Notes: generated by a model not told the origin, from the letters alone. 35,946 nt of DNA from Candidatus Flavonifractor intestinipullorum (GCA_019118925.1 DWYC01000075.1:1-35946), one strand, 5' to 3'. Shown: positions 6,483-13,884, numbered from the stretch's first letter. Translations and numbers: made by a program.

Positions 6483-6515
6483 CCATCATGCCAGAATTGT
6501 ACCATAAAAAGCAAT

Positions 6516-6601
6516 ATACGACCATATATAAATTCAACAAAAATACGACCATATATCTGGAGTATATGCCAATTGATATATACGACCATATATGCTATAC
6601 T
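6516..6601. promoter_or_regulatory. rightward promoter with three exact 14-bp operators
   Basis: ATACGACCATATAT occurs exactly at 6516-6529, 6543-6556 and 6580-6593. The rightward promoter is TTGATA (6573-6578), a 17-bp spacer and TATACT (6596-6601), and the third repeat fills the spacer. The repeats lie between the divergent ribbon-helix-helix gene and the operon starting at 6756, so binding would block both directions. Confidence 0.8.
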
Positions 6602-6755
6602 AAGCATGTCCCAAGGGACAGGGGCCGATCAAGGCGGAGCCAAAGAACGCAAGGTAAGACCGGAAGGGGATACGGAAACCGAGGCCTGGAACAAGGAACC
6701 CGCCGTAATGCCCACCGGAACCAGCCCCGCAACCAAATATCAGGAGGAGAAGAAA

Positions 6756-7376
6756 ATGTTGTACGAAATCAGCTTTAAGAAAAACGGCGTGTGCCAGGCC
6801 AGATTGATGGAAGCCCCTGACAAGGAGACCGCCGCCGCCTACTTCACGGAAGAGGAGCCCACCGCTACTTTGTACGGCGTGAGCAGCTACGAGGGCACTA
6901 TCCGCCCCGGTATGCCTCTCGACCACGTGCCGGAGGGCTGGAAGCCCGCGCCCGCTGTCCAGGCCTGCCCGATTTGCGGTATGCCCTACGATGCCAGCAA
7001 CCCCGCCGAATGCGGAACCTGCATCCTGGATGAGAACAAGATCCGTTGCTGTGAGATCTGCGACGGGGGCACGTACACCACCCGCGACGATGAGGACGTG
7101 ACCGGCTGCACGCTCTCCGAACTGGAGGCCAAATGCCACGAGCTGCGAGAGCTCCAGCGTCTCATCGAGGAGGCCCAGGCCGAGGCGGAGACCATCAAGG
7201 ACGAGATTAAGGCCCACATGGGGGAGCGGGAGGAGCTGTTCGCTGGGGAGTACAAGATCACCTGGAAGCATGTGACCTCCGCCCGGCTGGACGGCAAGGC
7301 TCTCAAAGCCGCGCTTCCCGAGGTGGCGGAGCGGTTCACCCGGGAGACCACCACCCGCCGGTTCTCGGTGGCGTAA
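6756..7376 (+). CDS. zinc-ribbon protein with Gp157-like C-terminus
   Basis: 206-aa protein starting at ATG 6756 behind CAGGAGGAG. Residues 71-102 carry clustered cysteines (CPICG, CGTC, CCEIC) that look like zinc-binding knuckles. Residues about 120-155 are a charged coiled coil. The tail (KITWKHVTSARLDGKALKAALPEVAERF) resembles the siphovirus Gp157-type proteins common in Firmicute phages. Those proteins have no settled role that I can state. The gene leads the promoter- and operator-controlled operon that ends in the integrase. The open frame continues upstream to 6339 but without a ribosome site. Confidence 0.75.
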   Translation: MLYEISFKKNGVCQARLMEAPDKETAAAYFTEEEPTATLYGVSSYEGTIRPGMPLDHVPEGWKPAPAVQACPICGMPYDASNPAECGTCILDENKIRCCEICDGGTYTTRDDEDVTGCTLSELEAKCHELRELQRLIEEAQAEAETIKDEIKAHMGEREELFAGEYKITWKHVTSARLDGKALKAALPEVAERFTRETTTRRFSVA

Positions 7377-7388
7377 GGGGGTGCCCGG

Positions 7389-7679
7389 TTGGCGCTCAGA
7401 GAGACCAGCACCGACCATGTGAAGGGCGAGGACTTCTTTACCATCACCGCCGCCGAAACCTGGTCCATTGCCATGGTGAAGCGGCTCAAAGCCAAGTATC
7501 CGGGCGAGGTGGAGATTCGATGCACCAACCCGGACGGCTCTATGGTGGCCCGCCTGCCCTTCGCCTGGATGCGGATTGTTCCGAAGAAAGCAATGCGCGA
7601 GGAACACCGCGCAAAACTCGCGGATGTGCTTTCCCGCTCGCGTGCTACGGGGGAAAACGCCCCAAATTCGGGCGAATAG
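7389..7679 (+). CDS. hypothetical 96-aa element protein
   Basis: Starts at TTG 7389 with AAGGGGG six to seven bases upstream, 12 nt after the previous stop. The sequence (FFTITAAETWSIAMVKRLKA, then VEIRCTNPDGSMVARLPFAW) looks like a compact alpha/beta fold seen in uncharacterised Firmicute prophage proteins. I cannot assign a function. It shares the operon with its neighbours on both sides. Confidence 0.65.
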   Translation: MALRETSTDHVKGEDFFTITAAETWSIAMVKRLKAKYPGEVEIRCTNPDGSMVARLPFAWMRIVPKKAMREEHRAKLADVLSRSRATGENAPNSGE

Positions 7680-7727
7680 GCGCACCCCCATGTAAGGATA
7701 TACCCGAGACAAAAAGGAGGAAATTTC

Positions 7728-7961
7728 ATGCCTAACTACGAGTGCCGCCCGGAGTGGCCGCTTGATCTCCGGTTGGCAGAGGACGCGCGCTTTTGCTCGG
7801 CGTGTTGGGTGGAGCTGCTGGAAGCGAAGCTCCACCGTGCGGAGCCGGAAGAATTTGACAATCTCTATGATCTGCTCCTGAAAGCCAAGCAGGACGAGGC
7901 CCGGGACACCTGGGCGGTGGCCAACCGCAAGCTTGACTTTGAAACCCGCCGCAGGAGATGA
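7728..7961 (+). CDS. hypothetical 77-aa acidic/helical protein
   Basis: ATG 7728 follows AAGGAGGAAATTTC, a very good ribosome site. The protein has a CSAC pair (residues about 24-27) and a long charged helix ending in basic RRRR. No family recognised. Its TGA overlaps an ATG at 7958 that opens the frame of the next gene. Confidence 0.6.
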   Translation: MPNYECRPEWPLDLRLAEDARFCSACWVELLEAKLHRAEPEEFDNLYDLLLKAKQDEARDTWAVANRKLDFETRRRR

Positions 7962-8083
7962 GAAAGGCCCGCTATCCCCAACCGACCAAGGACAGGATAG
8001 CGAGCCCGCACACCAAACCACAGGGGGCCTGGTGCGCCCAGTGTACCACGGCCCCCACCGGATTGCAAGAGGAGATTGCACGA

Positions 8084-8305
8084 ATGGACGAAGTCAAAGA
8101 CCAGCTCCGCACCATCCTGGGGGGCCATGACGCGGAGTTTGCCGGGATGGTGCTGGAGTATGCCGCGACCCTGGACCGCGCCGGAGCGCCCCGCAGCTAT
8201 TGCATCTGCGCTATTGTGCAGGCTGCCACAGAGCTTCCGGGGGATAAACTTTATCCGGCCTGGCGCTTTCTGTGGGCCCTGGCCGGGAAGAAGCGGGTGC
8301 CCTGA
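8084..8305 (+). CDS. hypothetical 73-aa protein
   Basis: The favoured start is ATG 8084, because AAGAGGAG sits about 9 nt upstream. The same frame is open from ATG 7958, which overlaps the previous stop, so a 115-aa form with an extra WCAQC segment is possible. The protein is helical (MDEVKDQLRTILGGHDAEFA) with no recognised family. Confidence 0.55.
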   Translation: MDEVKDQLRTILGGHDAEFAGMVLEYAATLDRAGAPRSYCICAIVQAATELPGDKLYPAWRFLWALAGKKRVP

Positions 8306-8338
8306 TTTCCAATTTCAGGGCGAAAGGAGGGAACAAGG

Positions 8339-8410
8339 ATGCTACATGTTCTGCTGGTGCTGCTTCTCCCCATTGCCGTTATTCTGGAACTGGCAAAGCG
8401 GAGTAGGTAG
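8339..8410 (+). CDS. 23-aa hydrophobic microprotein
   Basis: MLHVLLVLLLPIAVILELAK plus RSR is a single predicted membrane helix with a basic end. AAAGGAGGG lies about 8 nt before the ATG, stronger than most sites nearby. It sits between a small unknown gene and the integrase. Tiny membrane peptides in elements can be toxins, anti-host factors or regulators; nothing here decides which. No antisense partner was seen. Confidence 0.5.
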   Translation: MLHVLLVLLLPIAVILELAKRSR

Positions 8411-8448
8411 AAAATGGAAAACGCTTACTAAGGCAAGAGGTGGACGCT

Positions 8449-9642
8449 GTGGCGAATATTACCCCCAGGAAGAACAAGGCCGGGGAGGTTATCAGCTACC
8501 AAATCCGGGTGTTCCGGGGCCGGAATGCGGATGGGACGCGGCTGAAAGATTATATGATGACCTGGAAACCCTCCCCCGGCATGACGAAGCGGCAGATTGC
8601 GAAGGAGCTGGAGCGGCAAGCGACGCTGTTCGAGGAGGCTTGCAGGCGAGGACAGGTTTCCATTGAGAAGCCTACCTTCGAGAAGTATGCCGCTTACGTG
8701 GTGGACTTGAAGGAGCGCAATGGCCTAAAAGTAAAAACCGCCGTCCGTTACAGGGATATGCTCCGGCGAATCAATGCTGAAATTGGCCCGGTCAAGCTGC
8801 AAGACCTGCGCCCGGACCATCTGAACCGCTTTTATGCGAAGCTGGCCGAACCGGGGCAGAACCAGAGGACCGGTGGGGGCCTGTCCCCCAAAACCATCCT
8901 AGAGCACCATCGGGTGATCAGCACGATACTGGCCCAGGCCGTGAAAGAACAGCTTATTTTGTTCAACACAGCGGAACGGGCTACCCCGCCCAAGATGCCC
9001 AAGCACGAAATGGACGCATTTGAGGTGGAGGAAGTGCGGGCCATATTAGAAGCGCTGGAGACTGAGCCGTTGAAATGGCAGGTCTGTGTACAGCTCTTGA
9101 TTGCCACCGGGGCCCGGCGCGGGGAAGTTATGGGCTTGCGTTGGGAACATGTGGACTGGGTGGAAAACAAGCTGTATCTCTGCGAAAACCGGGTATATAC
9201 CCCCCAAAGCGGCGTGATCAGCACCACGCTGAAAACGGGAGAAAACCGCTATGTATCGGTGTCTCCGTCGGTTATGGCCCTGCTGAAACGCTGGAGAGCA
9301 GAGCAGGCGGCGGGATTTATGAAACTGGGTATCACGCCCTCCGGCTATGTCCTGACCGCCGAGAACGGCGGCCCGATGCACCCGGACAGCCCGACGGACT
9401 GGCTTTCCAAGTTCTCCAAACGCCACGGGCTGCCGCCAATCCATCCGCACAAATTCCGGCATACGCAGGCCAGCTTGCTGATTGCGCAGGGGGTGGACAT
9501 TCTTACGGTATCGAAGCGGCTGGGCCATGCGAAAGTTAGCACTACGCTGGATATTTACAGCCATGTTCTGGCCAAGAGCGACGAGAAGGCCAGCGACACG
9601 CTGGACCGTCTTTTCTATCAGAAAAAGGCGCAGTCCCGCTAA
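8449..9642 (+). CDS. tyrosine integrase of the tRNA-fMet element
   Basis: 397-aa Tn916/phage-type integrase. The N-terminal AP2-like arm-binding domain (about 3-60: ISYQIRVFRGRNADGTRLKD), SAM-like core-binding domain (about 75-165) and catalytic domain follow in order. Catalytic residues visible are R223, K262, H334, R337, H360 and the nucleophile Y370 (LDIYSHV). The start is taken as GTG 8449 (VANITPRKNK, with AAGAGG 8 nt upstream); GTG 8440 would add three residues. The gene ends 79 bp before the tRNA-fMet attachment site, and its stop lies inside the 20-bp arm repeat. It should catalyse integration at the tRNA 3' end and, with an excisionase, excision. Confidence 0.95.
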   Translation: MANITPRKNKAGEVISYQIRVFRGRNADGTRLKDYMMTWKPSPGMTKRQIAKELERQATLFEEACRRGQVSIEKPTFEKYAAYVVDLKERNGLKVKTAVRYRDMLRRINAEIGPVKLQDLRPDHLNRFYAKLAEPGQNQRTGGGLSPKTILEHHRVISTILAQAVKEQLILFNTAERATPPKMPKHEMDAFEVEEVRAILEALETEPLKWQVCVQLLIATGARRGEVMGLRWEHVDWVENKLYLCENRVYTPQSGVISTTLKTGENRYVSVSPSVMALLKRWRAEQAAGFMKLGITPSGYVLTAENGGPMHPDSPTDWLSKFSKRHGLPPIHPHKFRHTQASLLIAQGVDILTVSKRLGHAKVSTTLDIYSHVLAKSDEKASDTLDRLFYQKKAQSR

Positions 9643-9651
9643 AGTCCCGCT
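9632..9651 (+). repeat. right copy of AGTCCCGCT-AA-AGTCCCGCT arm repeat
   Basis: Identical to 1572-1591. The integrase TAA (9640-9642) lies between and within the two 9-bp units. Together the copies mark both arms of the attachment region. Confidence 0.7.
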
Positions 9652-9672
9652 TTCGAGGTCACGGAGACAAAG

Positions 9673-9720
9673 AAAACCCAGTGACCAAAGCCGCAAAGCT
9701 TTGCAATCACTGGGTTCTTT
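9673..9720. terminator. bidirectional terminator between integrase and tRNA genes
   Basis: AACCCAGTGA (9675-9684) pairs with TCACTGGGTT (9707-9716). The loop contains the palindrome GCAAAGCTTTGC. T-rich flanks occur on both strands, so it can end the integrase transcript and the leftward tRNA transcript. Confidence 0.7.
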
Positions 9721-9721
9721 C

Positions 9722-9798
<77 letters not shown>

Positions 9799-9801
9799 AT
9801 A

Positions 9802-9891
9802 TGGTGCCGGAGACCGGGGTCGAACCGGCACGGGATTTGAGTCCCACAGGATTTTAAGTCCCGGGCGTCTACCAATTCCGCCACTCCGGCA
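9802..9891 (-). tRNA. tRNA-Leu (UAA)
   Basis: 90-nt class II tRNA with a long variable arm, seven-pair acceptor stem (TGCCGGA/TCCGGCA), encoded CCA and anticodon loop CTTAAAA (anticodon UAA). It lies 3 nt upstream of tRNA-fMet in the same transcript. Confidence 0.97.
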
Positions 9892-9923
9892 TTCCGGCCA
9901 ACGTCACTGTTGAGTGCTAGAAT

Positions 9924-9952
9924 AGAATAACACAATGTACCTTGCTTGTCAA
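9924..9952 (-). promoter_or_regulatory. tRNA operon promoter
   Basis: On the minus strand TTGACA (9947-9952), a 17-bp spacer and TATTCT (9924-9929), about 35 bp before the tRNA-Leu 5' end. Confidence 0.8.
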
Positions 9953-10012
9953 GGGCAAATGCCGCAGGGCAGGAAAAAATTTTTAAGAAAGGGGCGGACG
10001 GAGGAAAAAGGG

Positions 10013-10043
10013 TTGACATGGAGGACACTCCAAGTAGTATGGT
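10013..10043 (+). promoter_or_regulatory. MerR-type promoter 1 (CMD gene)
   Basis: TTGACA (10013-10018) and TATGGT (10038-10043) are separated by 19 bp, too long for unaided sigma-A and typical of MerR-activated promoters. The spacer holds the dyad TGGAG-GACA-CTCCA (10019-10032). GAAAAAATTTTT (9973-9984) upstream may act as an UP element. Confidence 0.85.
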
Positions 10044-10112
10044 AATTACAGAAATCAGGGGCAGCGTGCCGAGAGCAGGCGGGCTGTCCGAACTTGGGAG
10101 GAATGTTTCGTG

Positions 10113-10862
10113 ATGTCCGATGCCGCCAAAAAGTATTTTGAGACCATGTTTCCCGGCCAGCATCCCCAGTTTGAAGCCACCGACCCGGAATTTGTGGAGC
10201 GCTTTACCAACTTTGCCTTTGACGAGGTGGTAAACCAGGACGACCTCGATGACCGCACCCGGTTTCTGGCCATTCTGGCCACCCTGCTGGGATGCCAGGG
10301 GTTGGACGAGTTCCGAATCATGCTCCCCGCGGCCCTCAATGTGGGCCTGACGCCGGTGGAGGTCAAGGAGGTGGTCTATCAGGCGGTGGCCTATCTGGGC
10401 ATGGGCCGGGTCTACCCCTTCCTGAAGGCTGTCAACGAGATTCTCACCGGCCGGGGTGTGCAGCTGCCCCTGGAGGGACAGGCCACCACCACCATGGACA
10501 CCCGTCTGGAGGCGGGCAACCAGGCCCAGGTGGACATCTTCGGCGAGGGAATGCGGAATTTCCAGAACAGCGGTCCGGAGGAGAGCCGCCACATCAACCG
10601 CTGGCTGGCCGGCAACTGTTTTGGAGACTACTATACCCGCACCGGTCTGGACTACCGGCAGCGGGAGATGATCACCTTCTGTTTCCTGGCCGCGCAAGGG
10701 GGGTGCGAGCCCCAGCTGACCAGCCATGCCGCCGGAAATATGAAGGTGGGCAACGACAAGAGCTTCCTCATAAAAGTCCTCTCCCAGTGCCTGCCCTACA
10801 TCGGCTATCCCCGGAGCCTGAATGCGCTGCGCTGCATCAATGAGGCCGCCAAGCAGGCCTGA
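10113..10862 (+). CDS. two-domain carboxymuconolactone decarboxylase-family protein
   Basis: 249-aa protein with two copies of the AhpD/CMD helical fold (about 30-110, FLAILATLLGCQGLDEFRIM, and about 150-245, MITFCFLAAQGGCEPQLTSH). The AhpD CxxC pair is absent from both. Single cysteines remain at equivalent places, so alkylhydroperoxidase-type thiol chemistry is not assured. The start is ATG 10113 after GGGAGGA (GTG 10110 is an alternative). It has its own MerR-type promoter identical in design to those of the lar-nik operon and of merR. Members of this family often accompany aldehyde-responsive MerR regulators; the substrate here is unknown. Confidence 0.85.
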   Translation: MSDAAKKYFETMFPGQHPQFEATDPEFVERFTNFAFDEVVNQDDLDDRTRFLAILATLLGCQGLDEFRIMLPAALNVGLTPVEVKEVVYQAVAYLGMGRVYPFLKAVNEILTGRGVQLPLEGQATTTMDTRLEAGNQAQVDIFGEGMRNFQNSGPEESRHINRWLAGNCFGDYYTRTGLDYRQREMITFCFLAAQGGCEPQLTSHAAGNMKVGNDKSFLIKVLSQCLPYIGYPRSLNALRCINEAAKQA

Positions 10863-10892
10863 GCCGGAGTGAAAAAATTTTTGCATTCTCTC

Positions 10893-10923
10893 TTGACATG
10901 GAGTGTACTCCAAGTGGTATGCT
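10893..10923 (+). promoter_or_regulatory. MerR-type promoter 2 (lar-nik operon)
   Basis: TTGACA (10893-10898), 19-bp spacer and TATGCT (10918-10923). The dyad TGGAG-TGTA-CTCCA lies at 10899-10912. The same 12-mer GAAAAAATTTTT as at promoter 1 precedes it (10871-10882). Confidence 0.87.
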
Positions 10924-10930
10924 AAATCCG

Positions 10931-11082
10931 CTGCAGCGGGCGCGGCAGACCACCGGCAGGAAGCCGGGGCGGGGCAGAAGTTCCCATTTGCCCGAATGCG
11001 GCAGTTCCCGGCGCGAATCATACGACGAATGCAGTACCAGGAAGGTGCTTACTTTCAGAAGGGAGTAGGCGCCTTCTTTTTT
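10931..11082 (+). promoter_or_regulatory. structured leader with intrinsic terminator before larE
   Basis: The 5' leader has short hairpins (CTGC/GCAG 10931-10948, CCGGC/GCCGG 10953-10967, GGGCA/TGCCC 10972-10993). It ends in a 12-bp stem (11041-11052 with 11065-11076, two U-G pairs) followed by TTTTTT (11077-11082). The larE ribosome site starts only 5-6 nt later. A terminator between promoter and first gene implies attenuation or an unrecognised riboswitch. It does not match a ligand class that I can name. Confidence 0.7.
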
Positions 11083-11100
11083 GCGAAAAAGGAGGATTTC

Positions 11101-11856
11101 ATGACCTTGGAGACCTGGTTTCAGGCCCATCCGAACGCCGCCGCAGCCTGTTCCGGCGGGACCGACTCGGCCTTTCTCCTGTGGGCGGCCAAGGAGTACG
11201 GCTGCAATGTACGGGCCTACTACGTCAAGACCGCCTTTCAGCCCCGCTTTGAGTACGAGGACGCCCTCCGCTTGACGGAGGAGCTGGGAGTCCCCATGAC
11301 CGTAGTGGAAGCGGATATCCTCGCGGCGCCCGGAGTGGCGGAGAACGGCCCGGAGCGCTGCTATTTCTGCAAACGGGAGCTCTTCACCCGGCTGCGGGAG
11401 GCCGCCCGGGCGGACGGATACACCCTGCTCCTGGACGGGACCAATGCCTCCGACGACGCGGGGGACCGCCCGGGGATGCGGGCTCTGGAGGAGCTGGAGG
11501 TGCGCTCTCCCCTGCGGGAGTGCGGGCTGACCAAGGAGGAGGTCCGCCGGCGGTCAAGAGAGGCGGGGCTCTTTACCTGGAACAAGCCGGCCTACGCCTG
11601 CCTCGCCACCCGCATTCCCACCGGCACGCCCATTGCGCGCCGCGACCTGGAGCGGGTGGAGGCGGCGGAAAGCGCCCTGACCGGCCTGGGGTTCAGCGAC
11701 TTCCGGGTGCGGCTGTTCCACGGGGCGGCCCGCATTCAAATCACCGAAGAGCAGGTTTCCCGCGCCCTGGAGCTGCGCCCCCAACTGCTGGCCGCGTGCG
11801 GGCGGGAATTTGACGGCGTACTTTTGGACCTGGCCCCCCGGGCCGCGTCCACCTGA
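11101..11856 (+). CDS. larE: LarE, ATP-dependent sacrificial/Fe-S sulfur transferase for nickel-pincer cofactor
   Basis: 251-aa PP-loop enzyme of nickel-pincer nucleotide synthesis. It adenylates the pyridinium dicarboxylate intermediate and inserts sulfur to give the dithio compound. The PP-loop SGGTDS is at 18-23. C87 and C90 (ERCYFCKREL) and C167 (ACLATRIP) make a three-cysteine set. The L. plantarum enzyme sacrifices a single cysteine in the ACLA region; three-cysteine members have been linked to a [4Fe-4S] cluster, which would fit here by inference. AAAGGAGG precedes ATG 11101, although the frame is open from 10903. It is the first gene of the larE-larB-larC-nik operon. Confidence 0.93.
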   Translation: MTLETWFQAHPNAAAACSGGTDSAFLLWAAKEYGCNVRAYYVKTAFQPRFEYEDALRLTEELGVPMTVVEADILAAPGVAENGPERCYFCKRELFTRLREAARADGYTLLLDGTNASDDAGDRPGMRALEELEVRSPLRECGLTKEEVRRRSREAGLFTWNKPAYACLATRIPTGTPIARRDLERVEAAESALTGLGFSDFRVRLFHGAARIQITEEQVSRALELRPQLLAACGREFDGVLLDLAPRAAST

Positions 11857-11873
11857 CGGGAGGTCGGTTTTCT

Positions 11874-12635
11874 ATGGACGAGAAGCGCACGATGCTGCAG
11901 CTCCTGCGGGAGGTGGCGGCGGGAACGGTCGCGCCGGAAGAGGCGCTGCTGAAGGTAAAAGAGGCCCCCTTTGAAGATCTGGGCTACGCCAAGGTGGATT
12001 TTCACCGCGGTGTGCGGCAGGGGACGGCCGAGGTCATCTACGGAGCGGGCAAGACCCCGGAACAGATTGCCGGAATCGCCCGGAAAATGGGGGAGCGGGG
12101 ATGCCGGAACATCCTCATTACCCGCATGGAAGAGGCGGCGGCGGACCGGGTGGCCCAAGCGGTCCCCCTGGACTACCACCCGGAGGCCCGGCTGGGGCTG
12201 GCCTTTCCGGGCGAGCAGGCCCGGCGGGGAACGATCGTGGTGGCCACCGGCGGCACCAGCGACATCCCGGTGGCCGAAGAGGCCGCCCTCACCGCCGAGG
12301 CCATGGGAAACGCCGTCACCCGGCTCTACGACGTGGGGGTGGCGGGCCTCCACCGGCTGCTCGCGCACCTGGATACCCTCATGAGCGCCCGGTGCGTGGT
12401 GGCCGTGGCCGGAATGGAGGGCGCCCTGGCCTCGGTGATCGGGGGACTGGTGGACTGTCCCGTCATTGCTGTGCCCACCAGCGTGGGCTACGGGGCCAGC
12501 TTCGGGGGGCTCTCCGCCCTGCTGAGTATGCTCAACTCCTGCGCCTCCGGGTGCAGCGTGGTGAATATCGACAACGGGTTCGGCGCGGGCTTTCTGGCCA
12601 GCCGGATCAATCAGATGGAAGGTTTGGAGGAATAA
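11874..12635 (+). CDS. larB: LarB, pyridinium-3,5-biscarboxylate mononucleotide synthase
   Basis: 253-aa protein. LarB carboxylates nicotinic acid adenine dinucleotide and releases AMP, the first step of the nickel-pincer pathway. The C-terminal two thirds (about 115-245) resemble AIR carboxylase PurE (VVATGGTSDIPVAEEAALTA, VAVAGMEGALASVIGGL, AVPTSVGYGASFGG). The N-terminus carries the LarB-typical DFHRGVRQGTAEVIYGAGKT segment. Length and order match the family. It starts 17 nt after larE with GGGAGG upstream. Confidence 0.95.
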   Translation: MDEKRTMLQLLREVAAGTVAPEEALLKVKEAPFEDLGYAKVDFHRGVRQGTAEVIYGAGKTPEQIAGIARKMGERGCRNILITRMEEAAADRVAQAVPLDYHPEARLGLAFPGEQARRGTIVVATGGTSDIPVAEEAALTAEAMGNAVTRLYDVGVAGLHRLLAHLDTLMSARCVVAVAGMEGALASVIGGLVDCPVIAVPTSVGYGASFGGLSALLSMLNSCASGCSVVNIDNGFGAGFLASRINQMEGLEE

Positions 12636-12636
12636 G

Positions 12637-13884
12637 ATGAAAACGCTCTTTCTGGAGTGCAGCATGGGGGCCGCCGGGGATATGCTCATGGCCGCCCTGT
12701 ACGAACTGCTGGAGGACAAACCGGCGTTCCTGGATACGATGAACCGGCTGGGCCTGCCCGGCGTCCGTCTGGAGGCCCGGGGGGCCTCCACCTGCGGCCT
12801 GGCGGGCACCCACATGGCGGTGACGGTGGACGGCCATGAGGAAGAGGAGCACGGTTCCGACCACCATTCCGGTCAGGACCACGACCACAGGGCGGAACAC
12901 GCACACCACCATCACCACGCCACGCCGGGGCACATCGCCGGACTCATTGACGCGCTCTCCCTGCCGGAGGAGGTAAAGGCCCACGCCCGGGGGATCTACG
13001 ACGCCATTGCCCAGGCCGAGGCCAAGGCCCACGGCTGTCCGGTGGGGGAGGTCCACTATCACGAGGTGGGGGCCCTGGACGCGGTGGCCGACGTGGTGGG
13101 GACCTGCTACGCCCTGTACCTGCTCCGGCCCGACCGGATTCTGGCCTCCCCGGTCCATGTGGGCAGCGGGACCGTCCGGTGCGCCCACGGGGTCATGCCC
13201 GTCCCCGCCCCCGCCACGGCGCATCTGCTCACCGGGGTGCCCATCTACGGCGGGGAGGTCCGGGGGGAGCTGTGCACTCCCACCGGGGCGGCGGTGCTGA
13301 CCCATTTTGTCCAGCGCTTCGGAGCTATGCCCTCCATGGCCGTACAGGCGGTGGGCGTGGGCGTGGGGAGCCGGAGCTTTGACCGGCCCAACTGCGTCCG
13401 GGCGTTCTGGGGGGAGAGCGAAGAGGCCGCCGGACCCTCCGACGGGGAGATTGTGGAGCTGGTGTGCAATCTGGACGATATGACGCCGGAATCCCTGGCC
13501 TTTGCCTGCGCCCGCCTGCTGGAGCTGGGGGCGCTGGACGTGTACACCGTCCCGGGCACCATGAAAAAGGGACGGCCCGGATGGGTGCTCACCGCCCTGT
13601 GCCCCCCGGCGCGGGAGGAGGAACTGGCCCGGCATATCCTGGCTGAGACCACCACCAACGGCCTGCGCGCCCGGCGGTGCGGGAAGTACTTCCTGACCCC
13701 CGGCGCGGGCCAGGTCCAGACCCAGTGGGGGCCGGTGCGGCTCAAGCTGGCCCGGGGACACGGCGTGAGCCACAGCAAGCCCGAGTTTGAGGACGCGGCG
13801 GCCCTGGCCCGGGAAAAGGGCCTGCCCTACTCCCAGGTGATGGCGGAAGTATATGGAAAACTCCAGGCGGAGGGCCGGGAATGA
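12637..13884 (+). CDS. larC: LarC, nickel insertion cyclometallase
   Basis: 415-aa enzyme that inserts nickel into the pyridinium dithio intermediate to finish the nickel-pincer nucleotide. The N-terminal family signature is MKTLFLECSMGAAGDMLMAA. A histidine/acid-rich stretch at about 67-95 (HEEEEHGSDHH to HHHHH) is a likely nickel-loading segment. Unlike the L. plantarum gene, which is split and joined by frameshifting, this is one uninterrupted frame. It begins directly after the larB stop and overlaps the next gene by ATGA (13881-13884). Confidence 0.95.
   Translation: MKTLFLECSMGAAGDMLMAALYELLEDKPAFLDTMNRLGLPGVRLEARGASTCGLAGTHMAVTVDGHEEEEHGSDHHSGQDHDHRAEHAHHHHHATPGHIAGLIDALSLPEEVKAHARGIYDAIAQAEAKAHGCPVGEVHYHEVGALDAVADVVGTCYALYLLRPDRILASPVHVGSGTVRCAHGVMPVPAPATAHLLTGVPIYGGEVRGELCTPTGAAVLTHFVQRFGAMPSMAVQAVGVGVGSRSFDRPNCVRAFWGESEEAAGPSDGEIVELVCNLDDMTPESLAFACARLLELGALDVYTVPGTMKKGRPGWVLTALCPPAREEELARHILAETTTNGLRARRCGKYFLTPGAGQVQTQWGPVRLKLARGHGVSHSKPEFEDAAALAREKGLPYSQVMAEVYGKLQAEGRE

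Noticed and set aside
6600-8081. 493-codon minus-strand frame across the small element genes
   Set aside because: It crosses the promoter of the opposite operon and four genes with good ribosome sites; no recognisable domain.
10113-10862. AhpD alkylhydroperoxidase
   Set aside because: The CxxC catalytic pair is missing from both CMD domains.
10931-11082. NiCo (Ni/Co) riboswitch call for the larE leader
   Set aside because: Context fits, but I cannot match the conserved NiCo core, so only an unnamed leader with a terminator is reported.
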